A DNA stretch of 64,000 nucleotides from Aestuariimicrobium sp. p3-SID1156 (GCF_025144225.1 NZ_JALXXB010000011.1:1-64000); one strand, 5' to 3'; counted from the first letter of the stretch, positions 7,638-17,261 are shown. The notes: generated by a model not told the origin, from the sequence alone. A program made the numbers and translations.

Positions 7638-8960
7638 ATGGCCTCGAAAGATGGCAGTATGGGCTCGATGGGTGAAGTGTTTGCGGGTCGCTATGAGCTC
7701 GTCGACCCGCTGGCCAGCGGGGGTGGCGGCGTCATCTGGCGTGTCTGGGACCAGCGCCAGAAGGAGTATCGCGCTGGCAAGGTCCTCAAGCAGTCCCACT
7801 CTGATTCATTGCTCCGCTTCATGCGTGAGACCAGCTGGCGAGTTGAGCACCGCAATGTGATCACTCCGCTGGGCTGGGTCGGTGAGGATGACAAGGTCAT
7901 GTTCACCATGCCCCTGATCCGTGGTGGTTCGCTTGCCCAGATCATCAAGGAGGAGGGCGCGCTGCCGCCGGCCTGGGCGGTGAGCATCACCAGGCAGTTG
8001 CTGGACGCCCTCACGGCCGTGCACGACCAGGGGCTCGTGCATCGCGACATCAAGCCGGCCAACATCCTGCTGGAGCCGACCGCCACCTCCATCGGCGGTG
8101 AGCCCTTCATCTACCTGTCGGACTTCGGCATCGCCGCGCCGATCGGCGACCCACGGATGACCCGTGCGTCCGAAGTGATTGGCACACCCGGCTACATGTC
8201 CCCCGAGGCGCAGTACGGCGCCGACCCGATGCCGCAGCAGGACATCTATGCCGTCGGCGTGGTCCTGCTCGAGATGCTGACCGGACGCCGCCCTCCCTCC
8301 GAGGGGGTGCCGACCATCCCGCCAGCGGCGGCCGCGTTGCCGATGGGCCAGTACATTGCCCAGCTGCTCGACGAGGAGACCCGCCGTCCCCAGACAGCGC
8401 GCGAGGCCCGTGAGAAGTTGCTCGCCACCCCGTTGCCGCCCTCCGCTCCCCGACCGATCGTCATTCCCGACCGCATCCCGGATTGGCCCGAGGGCTGGAC
8501 TGATGCCGGACCCGACCTCTACGCCAACCGCACCACGGTGCGTTCGGACGTCATCCCGCTGGGCGCGACGGCCTCAACCCTGCCCGCAGGCCAGCAGTTC
8601 CCGATGCAGCCGACCGCCGGCCAGAACCAGCATCGCCCCGCCCCGGGCTGGGGGGAGAACAGCCCCAGCACCGGACGGTCTGCGTCCCAAGCGCTGCACG
8701 CACAGAGCCCGGGCACGATGTACCCGCCGACCCAGGGCCCCGGCGGCACGTTGGTGTTGCCGCCGCCGCCACCGGGGATGCCGCGAGGTGGGCACTTCGG
8801 TCAGCCATCGCGCCCCCAGCAGTTCGTCGGGGGGATCGCTGCCCAGCCGAACGGCGGCGTCCTGACCAGGATCGGCGCCTGGCCTGCCTGGTCGGGCTGG
8901 GGGCTGGTCCTGGTGGGCTTGGCGTGCATCGCGATAGCCCTGCTGCTGATGGGCGGTTGA
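7638..8960 (+). CDS. Membrane-anchored Ser/Thr protein kinase
   Basis: A 440-residue Hanks-type kinase. Residues about 15-270 are the catalytic domain: glycine loop LASGGGGVIW, ATP-binding Lys in AGKVLK, catalytic HRDIKPAN, DFGIA, and the GTPGYMSPE activation segment. All core catalytic residues are present. A Pro/Gln-rich linker (about 290-410) leads to one C-terminal transmembrane helix (GWGLVLVGLACIAIALLLMGG) with almost nothing outside, so there is no PASTA or other sensor domain. AGGAAA before the ATG at 7638 acts as ribosome-binding site; ATGs at 7659 and 7668 are alternatives. The divergent lipoprotein gene may be functionally linked. Confidence 0.88.
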   Translation: MASKDGSMGSMGEVFAGRYELVDPLASGGGGVIWRVWDQRQKEYRAGKVLKQSHSDSLLRFMRETSWRVEHRNVITPLGWVGEDDKVMFTMPLIRGGSLAQIIKEEGALPPAWAVSITRQLLDALTAVHDQGLVHRDIKPANILLEPTATSIGGEPFIYLSDFGIAAPIGDPRMTRASEVIGTPGYMSPEAQYGADPMPQQDIYAVGVVLLEMLTGRRPPSEGVPTIPPAAAALPMGQYIAQLLDEETRRPQTAREAREKLLATPLPPSAPRPIVIPDRIPDWPEGWTDAGPDLYANRTTVRSDVIPLGATASTLPAGQQFPMQPTAGQNQHRPAPGWGENSPSTGRSASQALHAQSPGTMYPPTQGPGGTLVLPPPPPGMPRGGHFGQPSRPQQFVGGIAAQPNGGVLTRIGAWPAWSGWGLVLVGLACIAIALLLMGG

Positions 8961-8963
8961 GCT

Positions 8964-10337
8964 TCAGCGCTGCTGCAGAGAGGCCGCCTCGGTGAGGACA
9001 GCCTCCACCAACTCGTGGTCGTCGACCAGTTCGGGTTCCACGAAGCCCACGACCTTCTGGGCAGCTTCCGCCAGCTCACCTGCTGCCATCGCGATGACCT
9101 CGTCCTGACGTGCATCCTTGACCGGCGCTCCCAGACCGCGCAGGTGCAGCAACCAGGCCGCGATCGCGACCACTGCAGCCTTCGGCATCTCGCCCCGGGC
9201 GCGCCAGGTGCGCACGGTGGGGGCGATGCGCACCGGCAGCTTGAGTGAGCCGTCGGCAGCGATCTGGGCAAGCAGGTGGCGGATGTTCGGGTTTTCGAAA
9301 CGCTCCTGCAGTGCGTGGGCGTAGTCCTTCCACCCGATCTGCAACCCCTGCCCGGCCTCGGACCACCACTGCTGCACCCAGCTGCGCAGGAGCGGATTGT
9401 TGATGCCCTCAGCGACTGTTTCGCACCCCAGGATGGGCCCGGCATAGGCCATCAGGGAGTGCGCTCCGTTGAGCAGCCACAGCTTGCGCTGCTCGTAGGG
9501 CTCGACCTCATCGACCAGCAGTGCGCCAGCGGCCTCCCACTGCGGACGCCCGGCGGGGAACTCGCCGGAAATGACCCATTCGGAGAACGGCTCGGTGGGG
9601 ACGGGGGCGGCATCGCGGTAACCCTGGGCCTGCTCGACGAGTACGATCTCCTCCTCAGTGGTGGCCGGGGTGATCCGGTCGACCATGCAGGTGGCCCAGG
9701 AGACGTTCTGCTCCAGCCACGGCACCAGGGTGGGGTCGACCGCCTGGGCGGCCTCGCGCACCACCCGGCCGAAGGCAGCACCGTTGTCGGGCAGGTTGTC
9801 GCAGGGAAGCACCGTCAACGCGCCGGCACCAGCCGCGCGTCGGGCCAGGAGGCCGGCGACGATCCGAGCCGGGGGAGTGGTGACGTCACGGTCGGCCAGC
9901 TCGCCCTCGCCATCACGCAGGGTCGCCAGGTCTGCCGCGATCGCCGGGTCCTCGGTGTCCAGCGAGCCGTCGGGGCGGCGGTAGTAGGCGGCCTCGGTGA
10001 CCGTCGAGGTGACGATCGCCAGCTCCGGGGACGCGAAGTACCCCAGAAGCGCCGCGCTGTCGTGCGCCGGGTGGACCCGCACCACCGAGGAGATGAGCTC
10101 CAGGGCATCGCCATCGGCGCCCCGGGTGATCAGGGTGTACAGGCCGTCCTGGGGGGTGAGCAGGTCCGACATGGTGGGGCGACGGCCGGTGAAGGCGGCG
10201 ATGCCCCAGTCCTGGGCGTCCGGGGCGTGCTCGGTGTACCAGGCCTGGTGGGCCCGGGTGAAGTTGCCGAGCCCGAGGTGGACGATACGAACGGGGGCTG
10301 CGGGGCGTCCGAAATCGGCACGGGTCAGGGCGGTCAC
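8964..10337 (-). CDS. uxuB: Mannitol-dehydrogenase-family fructuronate reductase
   Basis: A 457-residue long-chain polyol dehydrogenase. The NAD-binding N terminus is RIVHLGLGNFTRAHQAWY. The C-terminal catalytic half contains KLWLLNGAHSLMAY, in which Lys, Asn and His form the active site of this family. Members include mannitol 2-dehydrogenase, fructuronate reductase (UxuB) and tagaturonate reductase (UxaB). Overlap of its start with the end of uxaC (ATGA) points to reduction of D-fructuronate to D-mannonate. The neighbouring kinase gene is convergent, with 3 nt between the stops. Confidence 0.82.
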   Translation of the reverse strand: MTALTRADFGRPAAPVRIVHLGLGNFTRAHQAWYTEHAPDAQDWGIAAFTGRRPTMSDLLTPQDGLYTLITRGADGDALELISSVVRVHPAHDSAALLGYFASPELAIVTSTVTEAAYYRRPDGSLDTEDPAIAADLATLRDGEGELADRDVTTPPARIVAGLLARRAAGAGALTVLPCDNLPDNGAAFGRVVREAAQAVDPTLVPWLEQNVSWATCMVDRITPATTEEEIVLVEQAQGYRDAAPVPTEPFSEWVISGEFPAGRPQWEAAGALLVDEVEPYEQRKLWLLNGAHSLMAYAGPILGCETVAEGINNPLLRSWVQQWWSEAGQGLQIGWKDYAHALQERFENPNIRHLLAQIAADGSLKLPVRIAPTVRTWRARGEMPKAAVVAIAAWLLHLRGLGAPVKDARQDEVIAMAAGELAEAAQKVVGFVEPELVDDHELVEAVLTEAASLQQR

Positions 10338-11755
10338 AGCTTGAACACCTCCTTGGGCTGGGTGATGGTGAGGTCGACGATGGTGTCGAGCGCCTCGTCC
10401 ATGGCGAGGCGGTGCTCGGCCACCAGACTGGCCAGGAAGGCCGCGTCGACCCGTCGGGAGACATCGTGGCGGGCAGGGATGGAGCAGAAGGCACGGGTGT
10501 CATCGATGAACCCGGACGTCTTGGCGAAACCGGCATAACCGGTGACCGAACGGCGGAAACGCATGATCGCGTCGGCCTCGTCGATGAACCACCACGGGGC
10601 GCCGACGAACATGCCGCGATACCAGCCAGCCAGCGGCGCGAGCTCACGGGAAAAGACGGTCTCGTCCATGGTGAAGACGACCAGGTGGAATCCTTCGGCG
10701 TTGCCATAGGCCGACAGCAGGGGCTGCAGCGCTCGGGTGAACTCCACCGCCTGGGGCACGTCGCCCCCCACATCGGCGCCGAAGCGCTCGAAGGTGGCCC
10801 GGTCGTGGTTGCGGTGGACGGCGGGGTGCAGGGTCATCACCAGCCCGTCCTCGACCGCCAGGCGGGCCTGGTCATTGAGCATGTGGCGTCGCAGCGCGTC
10901 AGCATCGGCGCTGGCAATGGTTCCGGCCATGGCCTGGGTGAACAGCTCCTCCGCGCGCACGTCGGAGAGCCGCTCGGTGCCGGCATCGGCATGGGAGTGG
11001 TCGGTGGAGACCGCGCCGTTGTCCTTGAAGAACTGGCGGCGGGTGCGCATCGCCTCGAGGTGGGAGGCATAGTCGACGATGTCAACATCAGTGGCCCGGG
11101 CCAGATCGGCAGTGAGCTGGCGCCAGGCGGGGCGGGCGGGTTCCAGGTAGGCGTCGGGTCGGAAGGTCGGCATCACGCGTCCCTGCCAGGTCGGGTCGGC
11201 GGCGAGTTTCTGGTGCGCGGACAGGTCGGAGCAGGGGTCATCGGTGGTGGCGATGGCCTCGATGCCGAAGCGTTCGTAGAGGGCGCGGGGCCGGAACTCG
11301 TCACGCTCCAGGCAGTCCGCGATCTGGTCATAGATCTCATCGGCGGTCTCCGCGGAGGGCCGCACCCGGACGCCGAAGACATCGTGGAACTCCGATTCGA
11401 ACCAGAACTGGACCGGGGTGCCGCGCAGAACCTTCCAGTTCTCGCAGAGTGCGCGAAAGCCCGCCCGCGACTGTTCCTCACCCATCGGGCTACCGACCGG
11501 GACGCCCAGCTCGGCCAGGTCCACCCCGGCCGCGGAGTGCAGCATCCGGTTGGTGTAGTGGTCGGGGGTGAGCAGCAGGCTGGTCGGGTCGGAGAACGGT
11601 TCGTTGTCCGCGAGCCATTCGGCCGGGACGTGGCCATGCGGGGAGATGATCGGGAGCCCCGCCACAGACCGGTACAGCTCGCGCGCGATCTCGCGGACAG
11701 CGGGCTCTGCCGGCAGCAGCCGGTCAGGATGCGGGGAGAGGGGGGCCGCTGGCAT
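10334..11755 (-). CDS. uxaC: Uronate (glucuronate) isomerase
   Basis: A 473-residue member of the UxaC branch of the amidohydrolase superfamily. The metal-binding PHGHVPAEWLADNEPF is at about residues 39-55, and the FVGAPWWFIDEADAIMRFR region lies in the C-terminal half. Length equals the usual 465-475. It converts D-glucuronate to D-fructuronate, or D-galacturonate to D-tagaturonate, in the cytoplasm. It starts 4 nt after the LacI gene ends and overlaps uxuB, giving a lacI-uxaC-uxuB unit. Confidence 0.93.
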   Translation of the reverse strand: MPAAPLSPHPDRLLPAEPAVREIARELYRSVAGLPIISPHGHVPAEWLADNEPFSDPTSLLLTPDHYTNRMLHSAAGVDLAELGVPVGSPMGEEQSRAGFRALCENWKVLRGTPVQFWFESEFHDVFGVRVRPSAETADEIYDQIADCLERDEFRPRALYERFGIEAIATTDDPCSDLSAHQKLAADPTWQGRVMPTFRPDAYLEPARPAWRQLTADLARATDVDIVDYASHLEAMRTRRQFFKDNGAVSTDHSHADAGTERLSDVRAEELFTQAMAGTIASADADALRRHMLNDQARLAVEDGLVMTLHPAVHRNHDRATFERFGADVGGDVPQAVEFTRALQPLLSAYGNAEGFHLVVFTMDETVFSRELAPLAGWYRGMFVGAPWWFIDEADAIMRFRRSVTGYAGFAKTSGFIDDTRAFCSIPARHDVSRRVDAAFLASLVAEHRLAMDEALDTIVDLTITQPKEVFKL

Positions 11756-11759
11756 GGAA

Positions 11760-12794
11760 TTACCTTTCGTTGGGAATGACTGGTGGCTGTGCGGTGGCAG
11801 GTCCGGAGGACTCCCGTGGGATGAGACCCATGGGCACCACGATCGTTTCGGGGATGGAGGAGCTGCGATGGCGCAGCTGGTGGAGCAGGGCCTTCGCAGC
11901 GCGTGCCCCGATCAGGCTGGGCTGGGGTGAGACCGTGGTCAGGGTGGGGCTGGTCAGCACCGAGGAGATCGAGTTGTCCACGCCGACCACCGAGACGTCC
12001 TCGGGGATGCGCAGGCCCATGGCCTGTACGGCCTTCATGAAACCGATCGCCATGATGTCGTTGAAGGCGATGACGCCGGTGGTCGGGTGCGCTCGCCACT
12101 GCTCGGCCGCCTGCACGCCACCCTGCACCGAGGGCGCTCCCGGACCGGTGCGACGCAGGGGGATGCTCAGCTCGTGGCAGGCGTCCGCGGCCGCCCGCCA
12201 GCGCACGCCATTGGCCCAGGAGGCCTCCGGGCCCGGGAGGTAGGTGAGGCGGCTGTGGCCGAGTTCGGCGAGGTGCTCGACCGCCCGCCGCATGCCGCGT
12301 CCGGAATCGGGAATCACGGAGGGGACGCCGGTGACGACGCGATTGGTCGCGACCACCGGCACGATCTTCACCACCTGGTTGATCGCCGAATCGGTGAGCC
12401 GGGAGGCCGACAGCGCGAGACCGTCCACCAGCGGCAGGATGGACTGGATCTGGTCGTACTCGGCCTGCCCGTCCTCCTGGGTGTCCAGGAGCAGGACGGT
12501 GTAGCCCGCCTCGCTGGCCTCCTGCTGGAAGCCCCGCATGATGTGGGCGTAGACCGGGTTGGTGATGTCGGCCACCACCAGCGCCAGAGAATGCTTCGTC
12601 ACGCCGATCTCCGGGGCGATGACCGGCTTGCTGCGGTAGCCCAGCCGGGCGGCGGTCTCGCGGATCAGCGCCGAGGTCTGGGTATTGACCCGCCCGGGGC
12701 GGGAGAAGGTGCGCGACACCGTCGAGGGCGAGACTCCGGCGGCCTCCGCCACGTCGTAGATGGTCACCTGCTTGCGCCGCTTCGGTGCGGTCAT
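11760..12794 (-). CDS. LacI-family regulator of the uronate genes
   Basis: A 344-residue LacI/GalR regulator. The DNA-binding domain is TIYDVAEAAGVSPSTVSRTFSRPGRV at about residues 10-35, followed by a hinge and a periplasmic-binding-like effector domain with VVADITNPVYAHIM, GVIAFNDIMAIGFMKA and VSVVGVDNS. It starts with an ATGA overlap on the end of larC and is followed by uxaC. Being inside the operon, it probably autoregulates it. The effector is likely a uronate or aldonate, which is inference from context. Confidence 0.9.
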   Translation of the reverse strand: MTAPKRRKQVTIYDVAEAAGVSPSTVSRTFSRPGRVNTQTSALIRETAARLGYRSKPVIAPEIGVTKHSLALVVADITNPVYAHIMRGFQQEASEAGYTVLLLDTQEDGQAEYDQIQSILPLVDGLALSASRLTDSAINQVVKIVPVVATNRVVTGVPSVIPDSGRGMRRAVEHLAELGHSRLTYLPGPEASWANGVRWRAAADACHELSIPLRRTGPGAPSVQGGVQAAEQWRAHPTTGVIAFNDIMAIGFMKAVQAMGLRIPEDVSVVGVDNSISSVLTSPTLTTVSPQPSLIGARAAKALLHQLRHRSSSIPETIVVPMGLIPRESSGPATAQPPVIPNER

Positions 12795-14134
12795 GACCCC
12801 TGGCCCCCGTCGGTGGTGGGCCAGGGCGCCCCGGGACGCAACCCCGCCGCCCAGGCGGCAGCATTCGCACGGGCCAGGGCGTAGCGCTGTGGCTGGGACT
12901 GTGCGGTGGCGACAGCGGCGACGTCGACGAACTCGGGGGTCGCCTGCTGGATTCGGGCCCCGTCGCCGGAGACCTTGATGCGGACCCGGTGACCGTCGAG
13001 GTCGACCGGCACCCAGGCCCTGTCCAGGACGTGGCGGTGTGCGGGCTGGGCGATGCGGACCCCAATGGTGGACGTGTGCTCGACCATCGCGCGGGCCACG
13101 GCCTCGGCGGTGGCCGGGGCGACGAGCGCGGTGACGGTGTGGGCGGGGCGACCCTTCTTCATGATGATCGGGGTCAGCCAGGCGTCGACGGCGCCGGCCT
13201 GCAGCAGGCGATCGAGGACGTCGGGCCAGAGCCGCGGGTCGAGGTCGTCCACATTGGCCGAGACCTCTGCGACCTCGTGGGGGCCGGGGGCCGTGGCTTC
13301 TGCGGCGGGTGGGGTGCCGAGGACCACCCGGACCACCCCGGGGCGGTCCTGGCGGAGGCGGCTCCCGGCGCCGGTGCCGATCGATTCGACGGTGAGCGGG
13401 GGGAGCGCCTCGACGGTGTCGCACAGGGCGCGGATGAGGGCCATGCCGGTGGGGGTGGTGAGCTCGCCGGCCTCCGGTGGGCCGCCGGACTCGACCTGCC
13501 AGCCGCGGGCCAGTTCGATCACGGCCGGTGGAGGCACGGACAGCACCCCGTGCTGGGTGGTGATGGTACCGGTGCCGACGGCGACCACAGAACTGGAGCC
13601 CCGGCCGACTCCGAGCGTCCGGGCGGCCTCGGCGACACCCACAATGTCGCCGATGGAGTCGAGGGCGCCGACCTCGTGGAAGTGGACTGCCTCGACGCTG
13701 GTGCCGTGCGCGGCAGCCTCGGCCTGGGCGATGGCGGTGAAGGCCGTGAGAGCCAGTGCGCTGGTCACCTCCGGGACGCCCTCGGCGTGCAGCAACTCGG
13801 CCACGTCGCTGAGGTGGCGAGTCGGCGGATGGGGCTCGTCGGCGATCACGTCGACCTTGAGGGCACGAAAGGGTCCGCGCATCACCTGACGGGTCTGGAG
13901 GTGGAGGGCTCCGGGAGCGACCAGCTCGAGGACAGCCGCCACCGACCCCGCGTCGGCGCCGGCGTCGATGAGCGCGGCGAGCAGCATGTCGCCGGCAGCG
14001 CCCTGCGAGGCGTCGATCCACAGGTGGCGGTCGGTGGGCCGGTCGGGGGCAATGGAGGTAGGTGTGATGCGTTCGCCGAGGGGGACCTGCTGGCCGTCGG
14101 CGGTGGTGAAGGAGTGGGCCGCCGGGTCATGCAT
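12791..14134 (-). CDS. larC: LarC, nickel insertion into the pincer cofactor
   Basis: A 447-residue LarC (former DUF111 family), the CTP-dependent cyclometallase that inserts nickel into the pyridinium dithiocarboxylate nucleotide. The N terminus has LWIDASQGAAGDMLLAALIDAG. The His-rich metal region AVHFHEVGALDSIGD lies near residue 120, and TTPTGMALIR and EVSANVDDLDPR follow. In Lactobacillus larC is split by a programmed frameshift into LarC1 and LarC2; here one continuous frame covers both parts. The ATG at 14134 overlaps the end of larB by 8 nt and begins just before the homology. Confidence 0.92.
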   Translation of the reverse strand: MHDPAAHSFTTADGQQVPLGERITPTSIAPDRPTDRHLWIDASQGAAGDMLLAALIDAGADAGSVAAVLELVAPGALHLQTRQVMRGPFRALKVDVIADEPHPPTRHLSDVAELLHAEGVPEVTSALALTAFTAIAQAEAAAHGTSVEAVHFHEVGALDSIGDIVGVAEAARTLGVGRGSSSVVAVGTGTITTQHGVLSVPPPAVIELARGWQVESGGPPEAGELTTPTGMALIRALCDTVEALPPLTVESIGTGAGSRLRQDRPGVVRVVLGTPPAAEATAPGPHEVAEVSANVDDLDPRLWPDVLDRLLQAGAVDAWLTPIIMKKGRPAHTVTALVAPATAEAVARAMVEHTSTIGVRIAQPAHRHVLDRAWVPVDLDGHRVRIKVSGDGARIQQATPEFVDVAAVATAQSQPQRYALARANAAAWAAGLRPGAPWPTTDGGQGS

Positions 14135-14801
14135 GGTGGCTCCTGGGGGCCGCGATCTGGGCGGCGAGGTGGCCGGCACCGTAGCCGTTGTCGATGTTGA
14201 CCACGCCCACCCCGGGGGCGCAGGAATTGAGCATGGACAGGAGTGCCGAGACGCCCTCGAAGGCGGCGCCGTAGCCCACTGACGTGGGGACCGCGACCAA
14301 CGGGCAGCTGACCAGACCGGCGACGACGGGCACCAGGGCGGCGTCCATGCCGGCGACCACGACGATGACCTCGGCGCTGCGCAGGTCCTCGACCCGGGAC
14401 AGGATGCGGTGCAGCCCGGCCACGCCGACATCGACGATCTCGGTGACCTCCCGACCCAGGTAGCGGGCAGTGTGGGCCGCCTCGCGGGCCACCGGCAGGT
14501 CGGAGGTGCCCGCGCAGACGACGGTCACCCGGCCACCGGTGGTCGTGGGCGGCTCGGCGGGCCAGGCCGCGAGGCCGGCGGTGTGATCGATGAAGGGGGA
14601 GTCGAGCTCCTGGCCGAGGGCGTCCAACTGCTGGGCGGAGGCGCGGGTGAACAAGACGGTGCCCAGCGGGCTGTCGGCGTCCCTGGCCTTGTCAGCCCAG
14701 GCATGGGCGATGGCACGGACCTGCTCGACGGACTTGCCGGGGCAGAAGACGGCTTCGGGGTAGCCGCGGCGCTGGAAGCGGTCGAAGTCGAGGGTGAACA
14801 T
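14127..14801 (-). CDS. larB: LarB, pyridinium dicarboxylate mononucleotide synthase
   Basis: A 224-residue LarB with a PurE-like carboxylase domain. Conserved C-terminal motifs are VVVAGMDAALVPVVAGL, SCPLVAVPTSVGYG and LNSCAPGVGVVNIDNGYGAG; the Cys in LNSC probably corresponds to the reactive cysteine of LarB. It carboxylates and hydrolyses nicotinic acid adenine dinucleotide in the first step of NPN cofactor synthesis. The ATG at 14801 overlaps the larE stop (ATGA); a GTG three bases upstream is the alternative. Confidence 0.92.
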   Translation of the reverse strand: MFTLDFDRFQRRGYPEAVFCPGKSVEQVRAIAHAWADKARDADSPLGTVLFTRASAQQLDALGQELDSPFIDHTAGLAAWPAEPPTTTGGRVTVVCAGTSDLPVAREAAHTARYLGREVTEIVDVGVAGLHRILSRVEDLRSAEVIVVVAGMDAALVPVVAGLVSCPLVAVPTSVGYGAAFEGVSALLSMLNSCAPGVGVVNIDNGYGAGHLAAQIAAPRSHHA

Positions 14802-15676
14802 CACTGCGCCTCCGGCTGGCGGGACAGGAGGGAGAGGGTGAAGGTCCCGGACTGGATGCCGGCCAGGTCGAGGGTGGCGTGGTCGAATCCGGCGGCGCGG
14901 ACCCGCTGGAGCAATTCCTGACGGCGGGTCGCGTCGCTGAGGAGGGCGAACTCGTCGATCGGCACCTCGATGCGCGCGATCGAGCCATGGTGGCGGACGC
15001 GGCAGTCGGAGAAACCGGCGTCCAGCACGGCGTCCTCAGCCAGGTCGATGGCGTGGAGCTTGTCGGCGGTCACCTCCTGGCCATGCGGGATGCGGCTGGC
15101 CAGGCAGGGGGCGGCAGGCTTGAGGGCGCTGGCCAGGCCCAGCGCGGAGGCGATGGCGCGCACCTGGGCCTTGCTGGCTCCGGCGGCGGCCAGGGGATGC
15201 AGTACCCGGTGCTCGGCGGCAGCCCGACTTCCGGGCCGGTCGGGGCGCTGGCGGTCATCAGCATTCTCGCCGTAGGCGATGGCGTCGAGCCCAAACTCCC
15301 GGACGACGCGGGTGCCAAGGATGGTGAAGAGCTCGTCCTTGCAGTGGTAGCAGCGGTCCACCGGGTTCCTGGCATAGGAGGGATTGGACAGCTCGTCGGT
15401 GGCGACCTCCATCAGCGGCAGGCCGAGCTGGTCGGCCTGCCGGTGGGCAAGGCGCCGCTCACGCCGGGCCAGTGACGGGGAGACCCCCAGCAGCAGCACG
15501 GTGTTCTGCGCCCCGATTGCGCGCGAGACCAGGGCAGCGAGCACCGTCGAATCGACTCCACCGGAGTAGGCCACACCCACCCGCCCGGCTCCGGCGTCCA
15601 CCAGGTCACGCGCGACGGCGTCGGCGATGGCCTGGAGTTCGCTGGGGAGCGGGGTGTCGACTTCGATCTGCTGCAT
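14801..15676 (-). CDS. larE: LarE, sacrificial sulfur insertase
   Basis: A 291-residue ATP-dependent sulfur transferase of the PP-loop family. The AMP-forming loop is GVAYSGGVDSTVLAAL. PVDRCYHCKDELF and PAAPCLASRIPHG carry the conserved cysteines; the latter matches the position of the sulfur-donor cysteine in the single-cysteine LarE type. It adds sulfur to the carboxylates of the LarB product. It is followed by larB with an ATGA overlap and lies about 150 nt downstream of larA. Confidence 0.93.
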   Translation of the reverse strand: MQQIEVDTPLPSELQAIADAVARDLVDAGAGRVGVAYSGGVDSTVLAALVSRAIGAQNTVLLLGVSPSLARRERRLAHRQADQLGLPLMEVATDELSNPSYARNPVDRCYHCKDELFTILGTRVVREFGLDAIAYGENADDRQRPDRPGSRAAAEHRVLHPLAAAGASKAQVRAIASALGLASALKPAAPCLASRIPHGQEVTADKLHAIDLAEDAVLDAGFSDCRVRHHGSIARIEVPIDEFALLSDATRRQELLQRVRAAGFDHATLDLAGIQSGTFTLSLLSRQPEAQ

Positions 15677-15805
15677 GGGATGTCCTGTCAGTTGCCCTGC
15701 TGCTCGCGCATCCTCATTGAACCTGTGGATACCGTGCCACAGTCTGGGTTGCCGTGAGTTGCATTCGCCGGGATCGTTCCCGAAGTCCCGGCCCTGCCTT
15801 CATCC

Positions 15806-15822
15806 CCGCCGGTCACCGGCGG
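15806..15822 (-). terminator. Hairpin just after larA
   Basis: CCGCCGGT and ACCGGCGG form a perfect inverted repeat around one base, 3 nt beyond the larA stop. There is no T-run, so it may be a weak terminator or an RNA-stabilising hairpin that lowers expression of the cofactor genes relative to larA. The rest of the 149-nt larA-larE gap shows no clear promoter. Confidence 0.4.
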
Positions 15823-15825
15823 CGC

Positions 15826-17133
15826 TCAGGCTGGCAGGCGTCCCCGTTGGTCGTCGGTGCGGTGCAGCAGCTCACCCGCATTCGGGACCACCAGCGTGTC
15901 CGGGTCGTCCATCAGGGCGGCGATGTCGACCTCAGCGGGGTCGAGGTAGCGCAGGTTGATCTTCTCGACGACCTCGCGGGGGATGCCGGTGGCCAGGGTG
16001 ACGGTGACGCGATGGGTCTCCTCCCCGGTCTGCGGGTCGTAGTCGCCGAGCCCGCGCAGGTGCGTTGAGTGGGCGAGCTCGCCCCAGGGATGGTCCTTGA
16101 AGCGATCCCACTGGCCGACGAAGTACTGCCGGTTGTGGTAGCCGATCTCCTCGATCCCCGGGTGCATGACCGAGACCTGGGTGATGTGGGGGGCGTAGAT
16201 GATGAGCTCGCCTCCGTCAGCAACGACGGGTTCGAGCTTGTAGAAGCCCTTGGCGCCGGTCCACATGTCCTCATACATCGGGGGGATCATCGAGAGGACG
16301 CGCTTGTAGGGGCCGGGCACGTACTTCACGTGGACCTGGCTCGAGACCTCCGCGCAGGCCTCCCAGGAGGAGCGGGTGTCACCGAAGGACAGGAACTCCA
16401 GGTCGTTGGTCCCCGGCTTCACGATCATGCCCAGCAGCAGCTTGGTGGAGGGGATCAGTTCGGCAGCAGCGTCGATCATCTGCCGCACGGGCGTGATGCC
16501 GACCGAGCCGATCATCTCGTAGCTGGTGATCAGGGCTCCCACCCAGTGGGACATGTCGATCACGTCGTGCCCGGACAGACCGGGGAAGAAGTACTTGTTG
16601 CCCCCCGAGATGCCGACCACCTCATGGGGGAGCACCGGCCCCAGCACCAGCGAGATGTCGGTGTCCACGACCAGGGAGTTCACCAGCACCGTCATCGGGC
16701 GGTCGGTCAGCCGACCCTCGGTGAGTTCGGCGATGCGTTCGGCAGGGATGGTGCCCAGGTTGGTGAAGGTTGTCTCATTTCGCCAGTCATGGTTGGTGAT
16801 GGTCCACCCGGGGTAGGTCTCCTCGAATCGACCGGGCTGGCAGCCCATCAGCTTGGCGATCGCCTCGTCGTCCATGTAGTCGTGGGTGCCCAGCGCGATC
16901 ACCACGCGGACGCCCACAGGGCGGCTCCCGAGGGCTTCGTGGATGAGCTTGGCGACCTGCGCCACGGGGGCGTGGCGGGTCCCGTCGGGGACGACCAGGG
17001 TCACCCGCCTGCCGTCGAAGTCATAGCCGCCGAGCTGGTCGAGGACGAACTCGCGGATCTGGCCTTCGGTCAGGGTCTGGTTCGGTCCGCCGACGGAGGC
17101 GGCGTCCTCGAGCCCCGGGTAGAGGGTGGTCAT
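15826..17133 (-). CDS. larA: LarA-family nickel-pincer hydroxyacid racemase/epimerase
   Basis: A 435-residue LarA homologue (DUF2088 family). The N-terminal region contains VVPDGTRHAP and ALGTHDYM. The cofactor site PHEVVGISGGNKYFFPGLSGH carries the His and Lys expected for the NPN enzyme; the Lys should hold the nickel cofactor as a thioamide, and MSHWVG supplies a further His. Characterised LarA homologues interconvert lactate or other 2-hydroxyacids, including malate and gluconate. Uronate genes nearby favour a sugar-acid substrate here. The ATG at 17133 is chosen because TACCTT ends 7 nt upstream and homology starts soon after, implying a leaderless mRNA. Confidence 0.85.
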   Translation of the reverse strand: MTTLYPGLEDAASVGGPNQTLTEGQIREFVLDQLGGYDFDGRRVTLVVPDGTRHAPVAQVAKLIHEALGSRPVGVRVVIALGTHDYMDDEAIAKLMGCQPGRFEETYPGWTITNHDWRNETTFTNLGTIPAERIAELTEGRLTDRPMTVLVNSLVVDTDISLVLGPVLPHEVVGISGGNKYFFPGLSGHDVIDMSHWVGALITSYEMIGSVGITPVRQMIDAAAELIPSTKLLLGMIVKPGTNDLEFLSFGDTRSSWEACAEVSSQVHVKYVPGPYKRVLSMIPPMYEDMWTGAKGFYKLEPVVADGGELIIYAPHITQVSVMHPGIEEIGYHNRQYFVGQWDRFKDHPWGELAHSTHLRGLGDYDPQTGEETHRVTVTLATGIPREVVEKINLRYLDPAEVDIAALMDDPDTLVVPNAGELLHRTDDQRGRLPA

Positions 17134-17261
17134 GCCGATGAAGGTACCCTCCGCCGACCTCTGGGCGTCTCGGATGCAGCCGGTTGCCATGGATTGCAGC
17201 GGTGCTCGTCCGCCGCCCCAGCCCCCGCCCCTCGCCGCCCCAGCCCCCGCCGCCCCCTTCA

